Shown here in pieces: positions 8,283 to 17,812 of a DNA stretch of 64,000 bases; the first letter of the stretch is position 1, and each line of letters opens with the position of its first letter. Both the position numbers and the translations under genes were made by a program. A model generated the notes under the pieces. It was given only the letters and a program-made list of their open reading frames with translations. It had not been told where the DNA came from and did no database searches. The DNA comes from JAUIEH01 sp964483375 (GTDB lineage Bacteria > Pseudomonadota > Alphaproteobacteria > Caulobacterales > Maricaulaceae): the NCBI GenBank assembly GCA_964483375.1, contig CAZABJ010000001.1, forward strand, positions 1-64,000. The letters run 5' to 3'.

Positions 8283-8600
8283 ATGCGCCGGCTTCCGGTC
8301 ATCCTCTCCAGCGCCTTGATTCGAGGCTATCAGCTTACGCTCAGCCCGGCCCTCGCCGCGCTTGGGGTGCGCTGCCGGCATGAGCCGACCTGCTCGAATT
8401 ATGCGCTCGCCGCAATCGGGCGCCATGGCCTTTGGGCAGGCGGTTGGATGACGCTGGCGAGGCTGTTGCGCTGCCGGCCGGGCGGGTCTTATGGCTACGA
8501 CCCAGCGCCGGAAGGCGCGCGGAAGGACGTTCCTTGGTGGACGCCCTGGCGGTACGGCGACTGGCGAGGCCCCCGCGGGCTTGCGCCTGAACAGGACTGA
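8283..8600 (+). CDS. yidD: Membrane protein insertion efficiency factor YidD
   Basis: YidD assists YidC in inserting inner-membrane proteins. The 105-residue protein shows the family core: LIRGYQLTLSP near residue 12, RCRHEPTCSNYALAAIGRHG and RLLRCRPGGSYGYDPAP. The N-terminus is amphipathic. The C-terminal WWTPWRYGDWRG tail is longer than minimal YidD. The ATG at 8283 is chosen because the motif starts right after it; the frame upstream is arginine-rich and not conserved. It ends 6 bases before thrS. Confidence 0.93.
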   Translation: MRRLPVILSSALIRGYQLTLSPALAALGVRCRHEPTCSNYALAAIGRHGLWAGGWMTLARLLRCRPGGSYGYDPAPEGARKDVPWWTPWRYGDWRGPRGLAPEQD

Positions 8601-8606
8601 AACGGC

Positions 8607-10568
8607 ATGGTGAAGCTAACTTTTCCCGACGGCGCTGTGCGCGAGTACGACGACGGCGTTTCGGGCGCGGAGGTCGCCGCCTCCCTCTCAAAATCATTGG
8701 TGAAAAAGGCCCTGATCGTGATGATTGACGGTCAGCCTTGGGATCTGGGCCGGCCAATTCCTCATGACGCCGCGATCCGGATCATCACCGACAAAGATCC
8801 CGAAGGCTTGGAAGCGATCCGACACGACGCCGCCCATATCCTCGCCCAGGCGGTCCAAGAGCTGTTCCCCGGCACGCAGGTCACCATCGGTCCGGTGATC
8901 GAAGACGGCTTTTACTACGACTTCGCGCGCGACGAGCCGTTTTCGACCGAAGATTTCGAGGCGATCGAGGCCAAGATGGCTGAGATCATCGACGCCGATT
9001 ATCGGTTCGAACGTGAGGTATGGGATCGCGATGAGGCGGTGAAGCACTTCCGTGACATGGGCGAAGAGTACAAAGCCCAGATCATTGAAGATTTGCCGGC
9101 GGACGAAGACGTCACGGTCTATCGCCAAGGGCCCTGGCATGACCTCTGCCGCGGACCGCATCTGCCGTCGACGGGCCGCATTCCCAAGGCGTTCAAATTG
9201 ATGAAGCTCGCTGGCGCCTATTGGCGCGGGGATCATCGCAACGCCATGCTCCAGCGGATGTACGGCACCGCCTGGGCCAACGAGAAGGACCTCGCCGCCC
9301 ATCTGCATCGGATCGAAGAAGCCGAACGCCGGGATCACCGCAAGCTTGCGAAGGTGATGAACCTCTTTCACATGCAGGAAGAGGGGCCGGGTTCGATTTT
9401 TTGGCATCCAAACGGCTGGACGCTTTTTCAGTTGCTCATCGCGTATATGCGTCGGCGTCAGGAAGAGGCGGGCTACGTCGAAATCAACACGCCGGATCTG
9501 CTCGACTATTCGCTCTGGGAAACGTCAGGGCACGCTGAGAAGTTCGGCGAAAACATGTACGCCACGGTCATGCCCGACGAGCGCAAATACGCGCTAAAAC
9601 CGATGAACTGCCCAGGCGGCGTCCAAGTCTATAATCACGGGCAACGTTCCTATCGAGAGCTGCCGTTGCGGATGGCGGAGTTCGGCAAAGTCCACCGCTA
9701 TGAGCCGTCCGGCGCCTTGCACGGCATGATGCGGGTCCGTCACTTCACCCAAGATGACGCGCACATCTTCTGCACGCCCGAGCAGCTGCAGGACGAGTGT
9801 CTGAAAGTCGTCGATCTCATCCTCGACATTTACAAGGACTTCGGCTTCGAAGACGTCCGGATCAAGTTTTCTGACCGCCCCGAGGCGCGCATCGGCGACG
9901 ACGCCGTTTGGGACAAGTCCGAAGCCGCCTTGAAGCACGCTTTGGACGCAACGGGACTTCCCTATGGCGTGAACCCGGGCGAAGGCGCCTTTTACGGACC
10001 GAAGCTTGAGTTCGTGCTGCGCGACGCGATCGGGCGGGATTGGCAGTGCGGGACCTTGCAGGTCGACTTCAACCTGCCCGAGCGTTTCGATGCGTCTTAC
10101 ATCGGTGAGGATGGGGAGAAACATCGCCCCGTCATGCTGCACCGGGCGTTGTTCGGATCGCTGGAACGGTTCACGGGCATTCTTATCGAGCACTATGCCG
10201 GAGCCTTCCCGCTCTGGCTGGCGCCACGGCAAATCGTGGTGGCGACAATCACCTCGGACGCGGAAGACTATGCGCAGGAAGCCGTCGCACGCTTACGGGC
10301 TGCGGGACTGCGCGTGGACATTGATGTACGCAATGAGAAGATCAACTATAAGGTGCGGGAGCACTCGGAGACCAAGGTTCCGATCATCGCTGTGGTCGGG
10401 CGACAGGAGGCCGAGGAAGGGACGTTGGCGCTGCGCCGGTTCGGGGAAGGCAAAGCTCGGCAGGAAATGATGTCTTTGGAAGCCGCCGTGCAAGCGCTCG
10501 CCGCGGAGGCCGCCCCGCCGGACATCGCACGCGCGGCGCGACCGTCAACCGCCCAGGCTGCGGAGTAG
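8607..10568 (+). CDS. thrS: Threonyl-tRNA synthetase ThrS
   Basis: ThrS charges tRNA-Thr and edits mischarged serine. Its 653 residues follow the standard order. A TGS domain covers residues 1-60. The editing domain has the HDAAHILAQAVQELFP motif and DLCRGPHLPSTG. The class II core has motif 2 in MRVRHFTQDDAHIF, MNCPGGVQVYNH with the zinc Cys, and motif 3-like HRALFGSLERF. The C-terminal anticodon-binding domain starts near residue 540 (PLWLAPRQIVVATI). It begins 6 bases after yidD and is followed 6 bases later by a membrane protein gene. Confidence 0.98.
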   Translation: MVKLTFPDGAVREYDDGVSGAEVAASLSKSLVKKALIVMIDGQPWDLGRPIPHDAAIRIITDKDPEGLEAIRHDAAHILAQAVQELFPGTQVTIGPVIEDGFYYDFARDEPFSTEDFEAIEAKMAEIIDADYRFEREVWDRDEAVKHFRDMGEEYKAQIIEDLPADEDVTVYRQGPWHDLCRGPHLPSTGRIPKAFKLMKLAGAYWRGDHRNAMLQRMYGTAWANEKDLAAHLHRIEEAERRDHRKLAKVMNLFHMQEEGPGSIFWHPNGWTLFQLLIAYMRRRQEEAGYVEINTPDLLDYSLWETSGHAEKFGENMYATVMPDERKYALKPMNCPGGVQVYNHGQRSYRELPLRMAEFGKVHRYEPSGALHGMMRVRHFTQDDAHIFCTPEQLQDECLKVVDLILDIYKDFGFEDVRIKFSDRPEARIGDDAVWDKSEAALKHALDATGLPYGVNPGEGAFYGPKLEFVLRDAIGRDWQCGTLQVDFNLPERFDASYIGEDGEKHRPVMLHRALFGSLERFTGILIEHYAGAFPLWLAPRQIVVATITSDAEDYAQEAVARLRAAGLRVDIDVRNEKINYKVREHSETKVPIIAVVGRQEAEEGTLALRRFGEGKARQEMMSLEAAVQALAAEAAPPDIARAARPSTAQAAE

Positions 10569-10574
10569 GGGGCA

Positions 10575-11795
10575 ATGTTGGAGCGGGCGAGCCCGCAAGT
10601 GTGGGCGAGCGTCGCGGTGTTCGCGCTGTCAGGTCTGGCGATGGTCGCTGGCGCCCTGGGGCTCGCCGCGCTCACGGCGCTCGCCGGCATGGTCGCCGCA
10701 TCGGGCCTCGCCTTAGGCGACCGCGCGGCGTTCCTCCAGCAACCGCCCTTGGCGGCCTATGCTCTGGCCGCGCTGTTAGGTTGGGCGGCGCTATCCTTGG
10801 TTTGGACGCCCCACCCGGCATGGGAAAACTACGCAAAGCTCGCCGCGGCTGCGCCCATCTTCGCCGCGTTCGCGATTGCGTGCGCGCGGCTGCGGGCGGG
10901 GGCGCGGCTGCGTCTGGAGGGCGCGCTCGCCTTCGGCGTCGTGGCGGCGGCCGGGCTGTTCGCTTTTGAAAGTCTCACAGGCGGCGCGCTGACAACCAGC
11001 CACCATGTCGAGCAAGGCATGTCGGAGGTCGATCTTCGCGCGCGCGTCGAGCGCAGCCTAGGCCACGGCGTCTCGGCGCTTGTCGTGTTGTCCCCGCCTG
11101 CCGCCGTCGGGCTCTGGGCGTCGGGCGGTGTCGGTCGGGTCGCCGCACTCGCTCTGGGGCTCATCGCCATCGTTGCTGGCGTGCGGTTCGGCGTATCGTC
11201 CAACCTGTTGGGCCTAGCCTGCGCGATGGCAGCCGCATCCAGCGCCTGGCTTGCGCCCCGGGCGACCCTGCGTGCGCTCGGCGTCATCGCTGCGGGAACT
11301 CTGGTGGCTGCGCCGCTTTTGGGGCCGCTGTCCGCGCTGGCGCCGCAAGGCGTTCGCGACGCCATGCCGCTCAGCTGGGAGATGCGGTTGGAGATTTGGC
11401 GCACCGCGGTCGGCCATATCTGGAGCGCGCCCATCCTCGGCCATGGCTTCGATGCGTCGCGCGCCTTTGACGGTGACGCGACGCTACGGGGCGTGACGTT
11501 TCCCACGATCCCGCTTCACCCGCACAACGCCGGGCTTCACCTCTGGTTGGAGACCGGGCTAGTGGGCGTTTTGCTCGCGGGCGTGGCGCTGGTTTTGGGG
11601 CTGGGTCGAGTGGCGGACGCCGCGCGCTTAACCCGGCGCCAAGCGGCTGCGGTCGCCGGTTTTGTCGGGGCTTATGGCGGCATTGGTCTGACCAGCTACG
11701 GGGTATGGCAGGAGTGGTGGATCGCCGTCGGCGTTTTGGCCGCCGGCGCATGTCTGGCGCTCGGTCCGGCGCGCGGAGCGGTCGATGGGCGGTGA
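10575..11795 (+). CDS. O-antigen ligase/polymerase-like (Wzy_C family) membrane protein
   Basis: A 406-residue protein with about ten hydrophobic helices. A large polar loop lies near residues 310-330 (FDASRAFDGDATLRGVTFPTI) followed by LHPHNAGLHLWLETGLVGVLL. The H-P-H-N-x-x-L-x-x-W-x-E-T-G pattern is typical of the O-antigen ligase/Wzy_C family, which joins or polymerises lipid-linked glycans at the periplasmic face. It overlaps the next glycosyltransferase by 11 bases, so both probably act on one surface polysaccharide. Whether it is a ligase (WaaL) or a polymerase cannot be decided. Confidence 0.82.
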   Translation: MLERASPQVWASVAVFALSGLAMVAGALGLAALTALAGMVAASGLALGDRAAFLQQPPLAAYALAALLGWAALSLVWTPHPAWENYAKLAAAAPIFAAFAIACARLRAGARLRLEGALAFGVVAAAGLFAFESLTGGALTTSHHVEQGMSEVDLRARVERSLGHGVSALVVLSPPAAVGLWASGGVGRVAALALGLIAIVAGVRFGVSSNLLGLACAMAAASSAWLAPRATLRALGVIAAGTLVAAPLLGPLSALAPQGVRDAMPLSWEMRLEIWRTAVGHIWSAPILGHGFDASRAFDGDATLRGVTFPTIPLHPHNAGLHLWLETGLVGVLLAGVALVLGLGRVADAARLTRRQAAAVAGFVGAYGGIGLTSYGVWQEWWIAVGVLAAGACLALGPARGAVDGR

Positions 11796-12681
11796 GCGCG
11801 GCCGCATTGCGGCGATCATCGTCACCTACCGAACCGGGCCGGCTCTTTTCGCCTGTTTGAACGCCGCCTTCGCCGCGCCCGACATCGACGAAGTGGTGCT
11901 TGTCGACAACGGAAATCCGCGTGAGGTTCGCGCCAAGGTGATCACCGCGGGCGGGGCGCGACGGGACTTCCAGGTCATCTGGGGACACGGCAATGTCGGC
12001 TTCGCCGCCGGCTGCAATCGCGGTGCGGCGCGCGCCTCCGCCGAGCACCTGCTGTTTCTCAATCCAGACGCCGTGGTCGCGCCGGGCGCAGCGGCTCGCC
12101 TGCGGGACACCGGCGAAAGTTGCCCGCGGCCTTGGATCGTGGGCGGCTTGGTTCAAGGATTTGACGGCCGGGAGCAGCGCGGCGGACGCCGCGGCGATTT
12201 CACGCCATGGAAGGCCTTCGTCGAAATGACCGGTCTGACGAAATTGGCCGGCGTCTCTCCCGCCTTCGGCACCATCCATTTCGAAAACCAGCCCCTGCCC
12301 GAGACGCCCGTTGCGACGCCGACGATCAGCGGGGCCTTCATGATGATGCGCGCGGACGACTTCGCCTCGATAGACGGCTTCGACGAAGGCTATTTCGTGC
12401 ATGTCGAGGACGTGGATATTTGCCGAAGGGCTCGGGAGGCGGGGGGCGCGGTGATGTTCGAGCCCCGCGCAAGCGTCCGGCATGTCGGCGCGACCAGCGA
12501 TGCGCCGTCTATGCGGATCGCCTATCACAAAGGCCGCGGCATGGCCCGTTACTTCAAGAAGTTCGCCGGCAACGCCTCAGCCCGCGCACTCGCCGCCGCG
12601 CTTTCCCCGGCCATCGTCGCCGCCTCGGTCGCCCAGGGAGCGGTGCGCAATGTCGCGCGTCGCAAGACCACGCACTTCTGA
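11785..12681 (+). CDS. Family 2 glycosyltransferase (rhamnosyltransferase-like)
   Basis: A GT-A enzyme of 298 residues. RIAAIIVTYRTGPALFACL opens the nucleotide-sugar fold, VVLVDNGNP follows, GFAAGCNRGAARA is the N-x-G-F-A-x-G-x-N motif seen in WbbL-type transferases, and LFLNPDAVV contains the metal-binding N-P-D. SGAFMMMRADDF and VHVEDVDICRRAREAG hold the acceptor/base region. No long transmembrane segment is obvious. It starts inside the end of the O-antigen-ligase-like gene, indicating translational coupling and a shared role in surface glycan assembly. Confidence 0.9.
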   Translation: MGGERGRIAAIIVTYRTGPALFACLNAAFAAPDIDEVVLVDNGNPREVRAKVITAGGARRDFQVIWGHGNVGFAAGCNRGAARASAEHLLFLNPDAVVAPGAAARLRDTGESCPRPWIVGGLVQGFDGREQRGGRRGDFTPWKAFVEMTGLTKLAGVSPAFGTIHFENQPLPETPVATPTISGAFMMMRADDFASIDGFDEGYFVHVEDVDICRRAREAGGAVMFEPRASVRHVGATSDAPSMRIAYHKGRGMARYFKKFAGNASARALAAALSPAIVAASVAQGAVRNVARRKTTHF

Positions 12682-12698
12682 CGAGTGTTGGTATGTGT

Positions 12699-12710
12699 TC
12701 CGTTCTAGGA
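12699..12710. promoter_or_regulatory. TCC-N6-GGA inverted repeat upstream of the IclR-type gene
   Basis: The short dyad TCC-GTTCTA-GGA lies 35 bases before the start of the IclR-family regulator. IclR proteins often repress their own genes by binding short palindromes, so this is a candidate autoregulatory site. Only six bases are symmetric, which can occur by chance. Confidence 0.25.
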
Positions 12711-12745
12711 TAGGTTATGCGCCTGATAGAGAGGAAGGCGCAGCC

Positions 12746-13591
12746 ATGTCCGAAGAGTTGGGCGAGGAGCGGATACGCCCCATTCGCGCGCTTCTCAGAG
12801 GCTTAGAGGCCTTGGAGTGCCTAAATCGCTGCGACGGCTTGACCGTCAGCGAAGTTGCAAGCGAGGCGCGGCTTCCCCGCACGACCGCTTATCGCGTGCT
12901 GGAAACGCTGTGCGTCGGCGGCTTTGTGGTGCGTGACGAAGAAGACGATCGCTACCGCCCGACCCTCCGTGTTAGCGGCCTGGCCGACGGGTTTGTCGAC
13001 GATGCTTGGATCCGCGAGGTCGCGCGGCCGGAAATGGAGCGGACGGGGCGGACGATACTCTGGCCGCTTATGCTTTCGACCGTGGCCGGCGGCGCGCTGA
13101 TCTTGCGGGTCGTGACCGATCGGATGAGCCCTCTGGCCCTGGCCCACTACGCGCCGGGCGAGCGACTGGGGCTGGCGACCTCGCCGGCTGGGATGATGCG
13201 GTTGGCTTGCGCGAGTGAAGCCGAACGCACCGCACTGTTGGATCTCGCGCGCGCGCAAGGGGCGTCAAAGGCGGATTTGGACGTGGCGCGCAAAGGCGCG
13301 GCTGAAGCGGCGGCGCGCGGCTACGCGCTGGACTTACGCTCGGTCGCGGGGGAAGCCGGGGTGTCGACGCCGGTGCGCGACGCGGAGGGTCGGCTCCGGG
13401 CGGTGCTGTGCATGCGGTTCATCCGCTCGGCCTTAGAGCCTGAAAAGGTGATCGGGGACTTTGTTCCTGCGCTGCGCGCCGCTTCGGCGCGGATCGGCGC
13501 GGCGATCCCCGTTGACGCCCGCGCCTCGGCGAGCGTCAGCGAAGTGGGCCGCGCCGCCGGCAAACCTGCTGAGCGCCGAACCGAGGCATGA
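12746..13591 (+). CDS. IclR-family transcriptional regulator
   Basis: The 281-residue protein has the IclR layout. An N-terminal winged helix-turn-helix spans residues 13-75 (RALLRGLEALECLNRCDGLTVSEVA, then ARLPRTTAYRVLETLCVGGFV). A ligand-sensing GAF-like domain follows (LAHYAPGERLGLATSPAGMMRLA, and RSVAGEAGVSTPVRDAEG). In other members the C-terminal domain binds small aromatic or aliphatic acids. The ATG at 12746 is chosen because the frame further upstream overlaps the glycosyltransferase. It faces HMG-CoA lyase convergently, so a leucine-catabolism role is possible but unproven. The ligand is unknown. Confidence 0.9.
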   Translation: MSEELGEERIRPIRALLRGLEALECLNRCDGLTVSEVASEARLPRTTAYRVLETLCVGGFVVRDEEDDRYRPTLRVSGLADGFVDDAWIREVARPEMERTGRTILWPLMLSTVAGGALILRVVTDRMSPLALAHYAPGERLGLATSPAGMMRLACASEAERTALLDLARAQGASKADLDVARKGAAEAAARGYALDLRSVAGEAGVSTPVRDAEGRLRAVLCMRFIRSALEPEKVIGDFVPALRAASARIGAAIPVDARASASVSEVGRAAGKPAERRTEA

Positions 13592-13624
13592 ACGCGCGTC
13601 CATCGCTCAGGCGGGGGCGCGCAT

Positions 13625-14536
13625 TCAGCTGGGCTGTGGCGCGGGAAAGCCCCCTGCTTTAGAGAGCGCGGAGCTGATAGGGTGGCCGAGTTCACTTTCC
13701 AGCCATAGGGCGGTTTGAATCATCGCGTCCAGGTCGACGCCCGTCTCCACCCCGGCTTTCTCCAGCACATAGACGACATCTTCCGTCGCCACATTGCCTG
13801 TCGCTCTAGGGGCGAAGGGGCAGCCCCCGATGCCGCCGCAGCTCGCGTCGATAACGTCCACGCCCGCATCGACCGCGGCGAACACATTCGCAATGGCGGT
13901 GTTGCGCGTGTTGTGGAAATGCAGACGCAAGCGCGCGTTCGGCGCCGCCGCCCGCACCGCCGCGGTTCGCGCGCGAACGTCCCAAGGGTCGGCCACGCCG
14001 ATCGTGTCGCCCAACGCGACTTCCGCGCAGCCCGCAGCATCTGCGCGCCGGGCGAGGTCGGCGACCCGCTCGATGGGGACGGGGCCGTCAAAGGGATCGC
14101 CGAACGCGACCGATATCGTTGCGGAGAGCGGGACGCCGGCGTCATGGACGATGGGCGCAATCGCTTCGAGCTGCGCGGCGGTCTCATCGGGGGTAGCGTT
14201 TTGGTTCGCCTTGCCGAAGCCTTCGCTCGCGACGAGGACGAAGTTCACTTCGTCGCAGCCCGCGTCGATGGCGCGGCGCACGCCCTTCTCATTGAGCGCA
14301 AGCCCGATATAGACCGCGCCGCGGTTGCGCGGGACGCGGGCCATCACGTCAGCGCTGTCGGCCATCGCGGGAACCAGTTTTGGATTGACGAAGGATGCGG
14401 CCTCTAAGCGACGCACGCCGGCGTCGAGGAGGCGACCGATGAAGGCCAGCTTCGTGTCCGTCGACAGCCGTGCTGGGTCGTTCTGCAAGCCGTCGCGCGG
14501 ACCCACTTCGACAATCTCAACCCGGCGCGCCGTCAT
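13625..14536 (-). CDS. mvaB: Hydroxymethylglutaryl-CoA lyase
   Basis: This enzyme cleaves HMG-CoA to acetyl-CoA and acetoacetate, the last step of leucine breakdown. The TIM-barrel signatures are present: VEIVEVGPRDGLQND at the N-terminus, RRLEAASFVNP, LGDTIGVADPWDVRA, LRLHFHNTRNTAIANV with metal-binding histidines, and DASCGGIGGCPFAPRATGNVATED with the catalytic Cys loop. The length of 303 residues is normal. The ATG at 14536 overlaps the stop of the upstream gene as ATGA, so this start is preferred over one at 14551. Its product acetoacetate could feed the PHA and hydroxybutyryl-CoA genes elsewhere in the window. Confidence 0.95.
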   Translation of the reverse strand: MTARRVEIVEVGPRDGLQNDPARLSTDTKLAFIGRLLDAGVRRLEAASFVNPKLVPAMADSADVMARVPRNRGAVYIGLALNEKGVRRAIDAGCDEVNFVLVASEGFGKANQNATPDETAAQLEAIAPIVHDAGVPLSATISVAFGDPFDGPVPIERVADLARRADAAGCAEVALGDTIGVADPWDVRARTAAVRAAAPNARLRLHFHNTRNTAIANVFAAVDAGVDVIDASCGGIGGCPFAPRATGNVATEDVVYVLEKAGVETGVDLDAMIQTALWLESELGHPISSALSKAGGFPAPQPS

Positions 14537-16320
14537 GGCGAGGGCGTCCATGCTCCGCTCAGCTCAGCCTCCCGGAACCGACCGGCCCCCAGCGAGCGGA
14601 AGATGACGAGCTCCACAGGCTCGCCGTTCGAGTAGTTCAATCCGCGGATCGGCTCGGGGTTCATCGCGTCCCCGGCGGCTTCCCCGAAGCGGATGGGCGA
14701 GGGGGCCCCCCGAGCGGCGACGGCGTTGAGGAATTCGTCGACGAAACGCGCGTCCACCACCGCCGCTCGGCCGGCCCCTTCGGTGAAGATGGCTGCGGCT
14801 TGTTCGGCGTTTTCCGCCAGAACCGTGTCGGTGGCGGTGAGGAACACCAGGCTCGGTTCGCGAATGCCCAATGTCACAAGCGGCGGGTTGGCCGAGGTGT
14901 TCAGGCGGGGATGCAGGGCCTGGGCCTCAAGCGCCTCCGACACCCGCTCTGTCACGAGCAGTCCGTCGAGATTGGGCGCGATGCGTTCGAATAGGATGAA
15001 GTTCGCCGCAATCCCGGCAAGGCAGGCGACCAGCACTTGGGCCCGCGGCGCGCGCCAAAGAATAAGCGGGATGAGGGCGAGCCCCCCGCCTAAGCCGCCG
15101 ATGACCCCGAGTTCGACCTGCGACAGCGAGCGCAGCGCGCCCAGTATCGCCTCTTCTTCGACTTCTTGAGCCGCTGCGGCGACAGCATTGAGGTCGGGCA
15201 GAATGAAGATCAACGTAGTCACGAACGCGCCCACCGCTCCGAACAACAGCGCGGAGAAAAACTGCGCCGTCACGCTGGTGCGTTTTTCCCAAAGCGCATG
15301 CATCGCGGCGCCGGCCATGAGCGCAAGCGCGGGATAGAGCGGCAGGGTGTAGTGGATGAGCTTCGTCGGCGTGATCTCAAACACCAGCCAAGCCGGAAGC
15401 GCCCAAGCCAGCAAAAAGCGCAGCGCGCCCGCCTCGTGATCGTCGAACGGCCGGAACAACGCCCGAAACGCCAATACGAGGCCCGGGATCAAGAACAGCG
15501 TGCCCGGCCAGAACAAGATGGGCAAAAGCGCGGTGTGCAAGCCGAAAGGCGCGCCATGGCCCTCATGCCCGGAATTGAGTTTGGGCCCGAGATCCCCGCC
15601 CAACGCTTCAGCCAGAAAGGCGCCGTCCGTCGCCATTTGTACAGCGATCAGCCAGGGCGCGACGATAAGCGCGCCGACCAGCGGACCGGCCCACCAAAAC
15701 AACGGGGTCAGCCAGCGTGCTCGTCTGTCCAGCGCTACGAGCGCCAAAATGGCGAGCCCCGCCACCATGGGCGTGATGGGGCCCTTGACGAGCACCCCAA
15801 GCGCGACCGCCGCCCAGAACAGCAAGCCGCTCCATTTCCCGCCGCCTTCGTAAAGCCGCGCCAGCGCCGCCATGGCGAGGGTGGTGCAGGCCAGGAGCAT
15901 GGCGTCGGTTTTGGCGATGCCCGCTTCCCCGCCCAAAAGCAGGCACACCGACATCAGCGCCGCGCCGGTGAAGGCCGCCTTCCTGCCGACCAAAATGCAG
16001 CCCGCCCAATAGGTCGCCCAAACGGCGATCAGCGCGCCCAAAACGGATGGCAGGCGAAACGCCCAAATGGCGCGATCCTCGACGTCCGAGACCAGCGAAA
16101 CCGCGGCCACCTGAAGCCAATGGATGCCCACAGGTTTTTTGTGGCGCGGTTCGTCCTGCAGATTGATGCGGACATAATCGCCCGTCTCCATCATCTGCAC
16201 GCTGGCTTGCGCGAAACGGGACTCGTCCCGGTCCAACGGAGGCATGGAGAATACCCCCGGCAATGCGCCGGCCAGCGCCAACAACGTCAGCGCAATGATA
16301 GTGCGCAGGCGTGGATGCAT
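14533..16320 (-). CDS. ArnT-like integral membrane glycosyltransferase (GT83/PMT superfamily)
   Basis: A 595-residue polytopic protein of the GT-C fold. After the first helix it has PPLDRDESRFAQASVQMMETGDYV, holding the D-x-D-E-S-R motif, then DEPRHKKPVGIHWLQ, both hallmarks of ArnT-type enzymes that move a sugar from a polyprenyl-phosphate carrier to lipid A or another periplasmic acceptor. About eleven helices follow, then a soluble periplasmic C-terminal domain from about residue 430. It is transcribed divergently from the GT2 gene at 16474, which could make the lipid-linked sugar donor. The real acceptor is unknown. Confidence 0.88.
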   Translation of the reverse strand: MHPRLRTIIALTLLALAGALPGVFSMPPLDRDESRFAQASVQMMETGDYVRINLQDEPRHKKPVGIHWLQVAAVSLVSDVEDRAIWAFRLPSVLGALIAVWATYWAGCILVGRKAAFTGAALMSVCLLLGGEAGIAKTDAMLLACTTLAMAALARLYEGGGKWSGLLFWAAVALGVLVKGPITPMVAGLAILALVALDRRARWLTPLFWWAGPLVGALIVAPWLIAVQMATDGAFLAEALGGDLGPKLNSGHEGHGAPFGLHTALLPILFWPGTLFLIPGLVLAFRALFRPFDDHEAGALRFLLAWALPAWLVFEITPTKLIHYTLPLYPALALMAGAAMHALWEKRTSVTAQFFSALLFGAVGAFVTTLIFILPDLNAVAAAAQEVEEEAILGALRSLSQVELGVIGGLGGGLALIPLILWRAPRAQVLVACLAGIAANFILFERIAPNLDGLLVTERVSEALEAQALHPRLNTSANPPLVTLGIREPSLVFLTATDTVLAENAEQAAAIFTEGAGRAAVVDARFVDEFLNAVAARGAPSPIRFGEAAGDAMNPEPIRGLNYSNGEPVELVIFRSLGAGRFREAELSGAWTPSP

Positions 16321-16473
16321 ATTCCCGTCCGAGCGCCCCAGAACCCCGTCCCCGCGAACCTAGCCGAACGCCGTCGCGCAATAACCTGAAAAAATCACTG
16401 ACCGGCGTCGGGCGAAGCGCTATCACTCCCGCCCAACCCGCGGCAATGCGCGAAACATGGGGAAAACTCAGTC

Positions 16474-17229
16474 ATGACGTCTGCAGCCGGCCCAGCGACG
16501 GCGGGAGCGCCGGCGCTCAGCGTCGTCGTTCCTGTGTTCAACGAAGCTGAAAATGTCGGCGGATTGGCCGAAGAAATCGCACGCGCCCTCGAAGGGCGGA
16601 CCTATGAGATGATCTTCGTCGACGATTGCTCAACGGACGCCACGCGCGAGACGCTGACGGCGCTAAAGGCGCGTTACCCCGCATTGCGCGTTTTGGCGCA
16701 CGAAAAAAACGCCGGCCAGAGCCGCGCCGTGCGGTCCGGCGTTCTCGGCGCGCGCGCGCCGGTGATCGCGACCCTGGACGGCGACGGTCAAAACGACCCC
16801 GCTGACGTGCCGGCCTTGTTCGAACAGCTCACAAGAGCCGATGCGCCGGCGGACCTGGCCCTTGTCGGCGGGCGTCGCGCGAACCGCAAGGACACGGCCT
16901 GGAAGCGTTTCGGCTCCCGTTTCGGCAATGGCGTGCGCAAATGGCTTCTGAAAGACCGGGCCGACGACACCGGCTGCGGATTGAAGGCTTTCCGTCGGGA
17001 CGCCTTTTTGCGGCTTCCTTATTTCGATCATATGCACCGGTTCATGCCCGCGCTGATGCTGCGGGAAGGCTTCGAAATCGAATTCTGCGACGTCAATCAC
17101 CGGCCACGCCAACATGGCAGTTCGAAATATACGAATTTCGGGCGTTTGCGCGCGTCTTTGGCGGATTTGCGGGGCGTGATGTGGCTGAACACGCGCGCGC
17201 GGCGTTGCGGCTCGGTGCGAGAGTATTAA
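16474..17229 (+). CDS. Family 2 glycosyltransferase (dolichol-phosphate mannosyltransferase type)
   Basis: A 251-residue GT-A enzyme. SVVVPVFNEAENVGGLAEEI, MIFVDDCSTDATRETL, KNAGQSRAVRSGV and ATLDGDGQNDPADV carry the donor-binding aspartates and the D-x-D metal site. DDTGCGLKAFRRDAFLRLPYFDHMHRFMPALM is the usual G-x-K-x-x-R acceptor segment. Proteins of this type load a sugar onto polyprenyl phosphate at the cytoplasmic face. It lacks the two-helix membrane tail of ArnC. A partnership with the ArnT-like gene across the divergent promoter is likely by context. Confidence 0.92.
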   Translation: MTSAAGPATAGAPALSVVVPVFNEAENVGGLAEEIARALEGRTYEMIFVDDCSTDATRETLTALKARYPALRVLAHEKNAGQSRAVRSGVLGARAPVIATLDGDGQNDPADVPALFEQLTRADAPADLALVGGRRANRKDTAWKRFGSRFGNGVRKWLLKDRADDTGCGLKAFRRDAFLRLPYFDHMHRFMPALMLREGFEIEFCDVNHRPRQHGSSKYTNFGRLRASLADLRGVMWLNTRARRCGSVREY

Positions 17230-17344
17230 GGGTATCGGCCGCACAATGTCCTAAATGCGCGGCTAACCATCGCGCGGCGCGCGGCGGCGCGCGCACACTG
17301 TAGGGACGCAAGGGGCGGGCGCGCCCCCAAAGCGGAAGACGCCG

Positions 17345-17794
17345 ATGCGTATTTTCACGTTCTTTCCCCTGCTCACGATCCCGGTCGGGTTCTACAACTT
17401 CATCGTCTTCCTGGCCTATTTGATGGGAGGGCCTGAGGGGGAGCGGGCGGCCGAACGCGCGGCGGCCTTCGCCAATGAGCGGTTGAGCGTGCGGATGCCG
17501 ACCGGCGGGCTTTGGGAGATTACGACAGGCGACATCCTGTTGGCCGTCGCTCTGGTTTTGTTGTTCGTCGAACTGTTGAAATCCACCAGCAACGGCCGCC
17601 ATGCGATCGTCAATCACGCGCTTTCGCTGTTGTTATTCATCGTGTGCTTGGTGGAGTTTCTCATCTTGCCGCAATTCGCGACGTCGGTGTTCTTCCTCAT
17701 CATGCTGATGACGCTTCTGGACGTGCTTGCCGGCGTGGTGGTGGCCATCATCGCGGTGCAGCGCCAGGAATATGGCGGCGACTACGCGGATTAG
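17345..17794 (+). CDS. Small four-helix membrane protein of unknown function
   Basis: A 149-residue protein with four predicted hydrophobic segments near residues 5-28, 62-78, 92-112 and 114-138. A charged loop (GGPEGERAAERAAAFANERLSV) separates the first pair. The start ATG at 17345 is preceded by GGAAGA. It lies about 115 bases after the GT2 gene in the same direction. I do not recognise a family. Confidence 0.75.
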   Translation: MRIFTFFPLLTIPVGFYNFIVFLAYLMGGPEGERAAERAAAFANERLSVRMPTGGLWEITTGDILLAVALVLLFVELLKSTSNGRHAIVNHALSLLLFIVCLVEFLILPQFATSVFFLIMLMTLLDVLAGVVVAIIAVQRQEYGGDYAD

Positions 17795-17812
17795 CCCGCG
17801 CGCTCAGACCTC

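Noticed and set aside
15166..16389. Open frame of 407 codons on the plus strand
   Set aside because: Antisense to the ArnT-like gene; composition is Arg/Gln-rich and unlike a folded protein.
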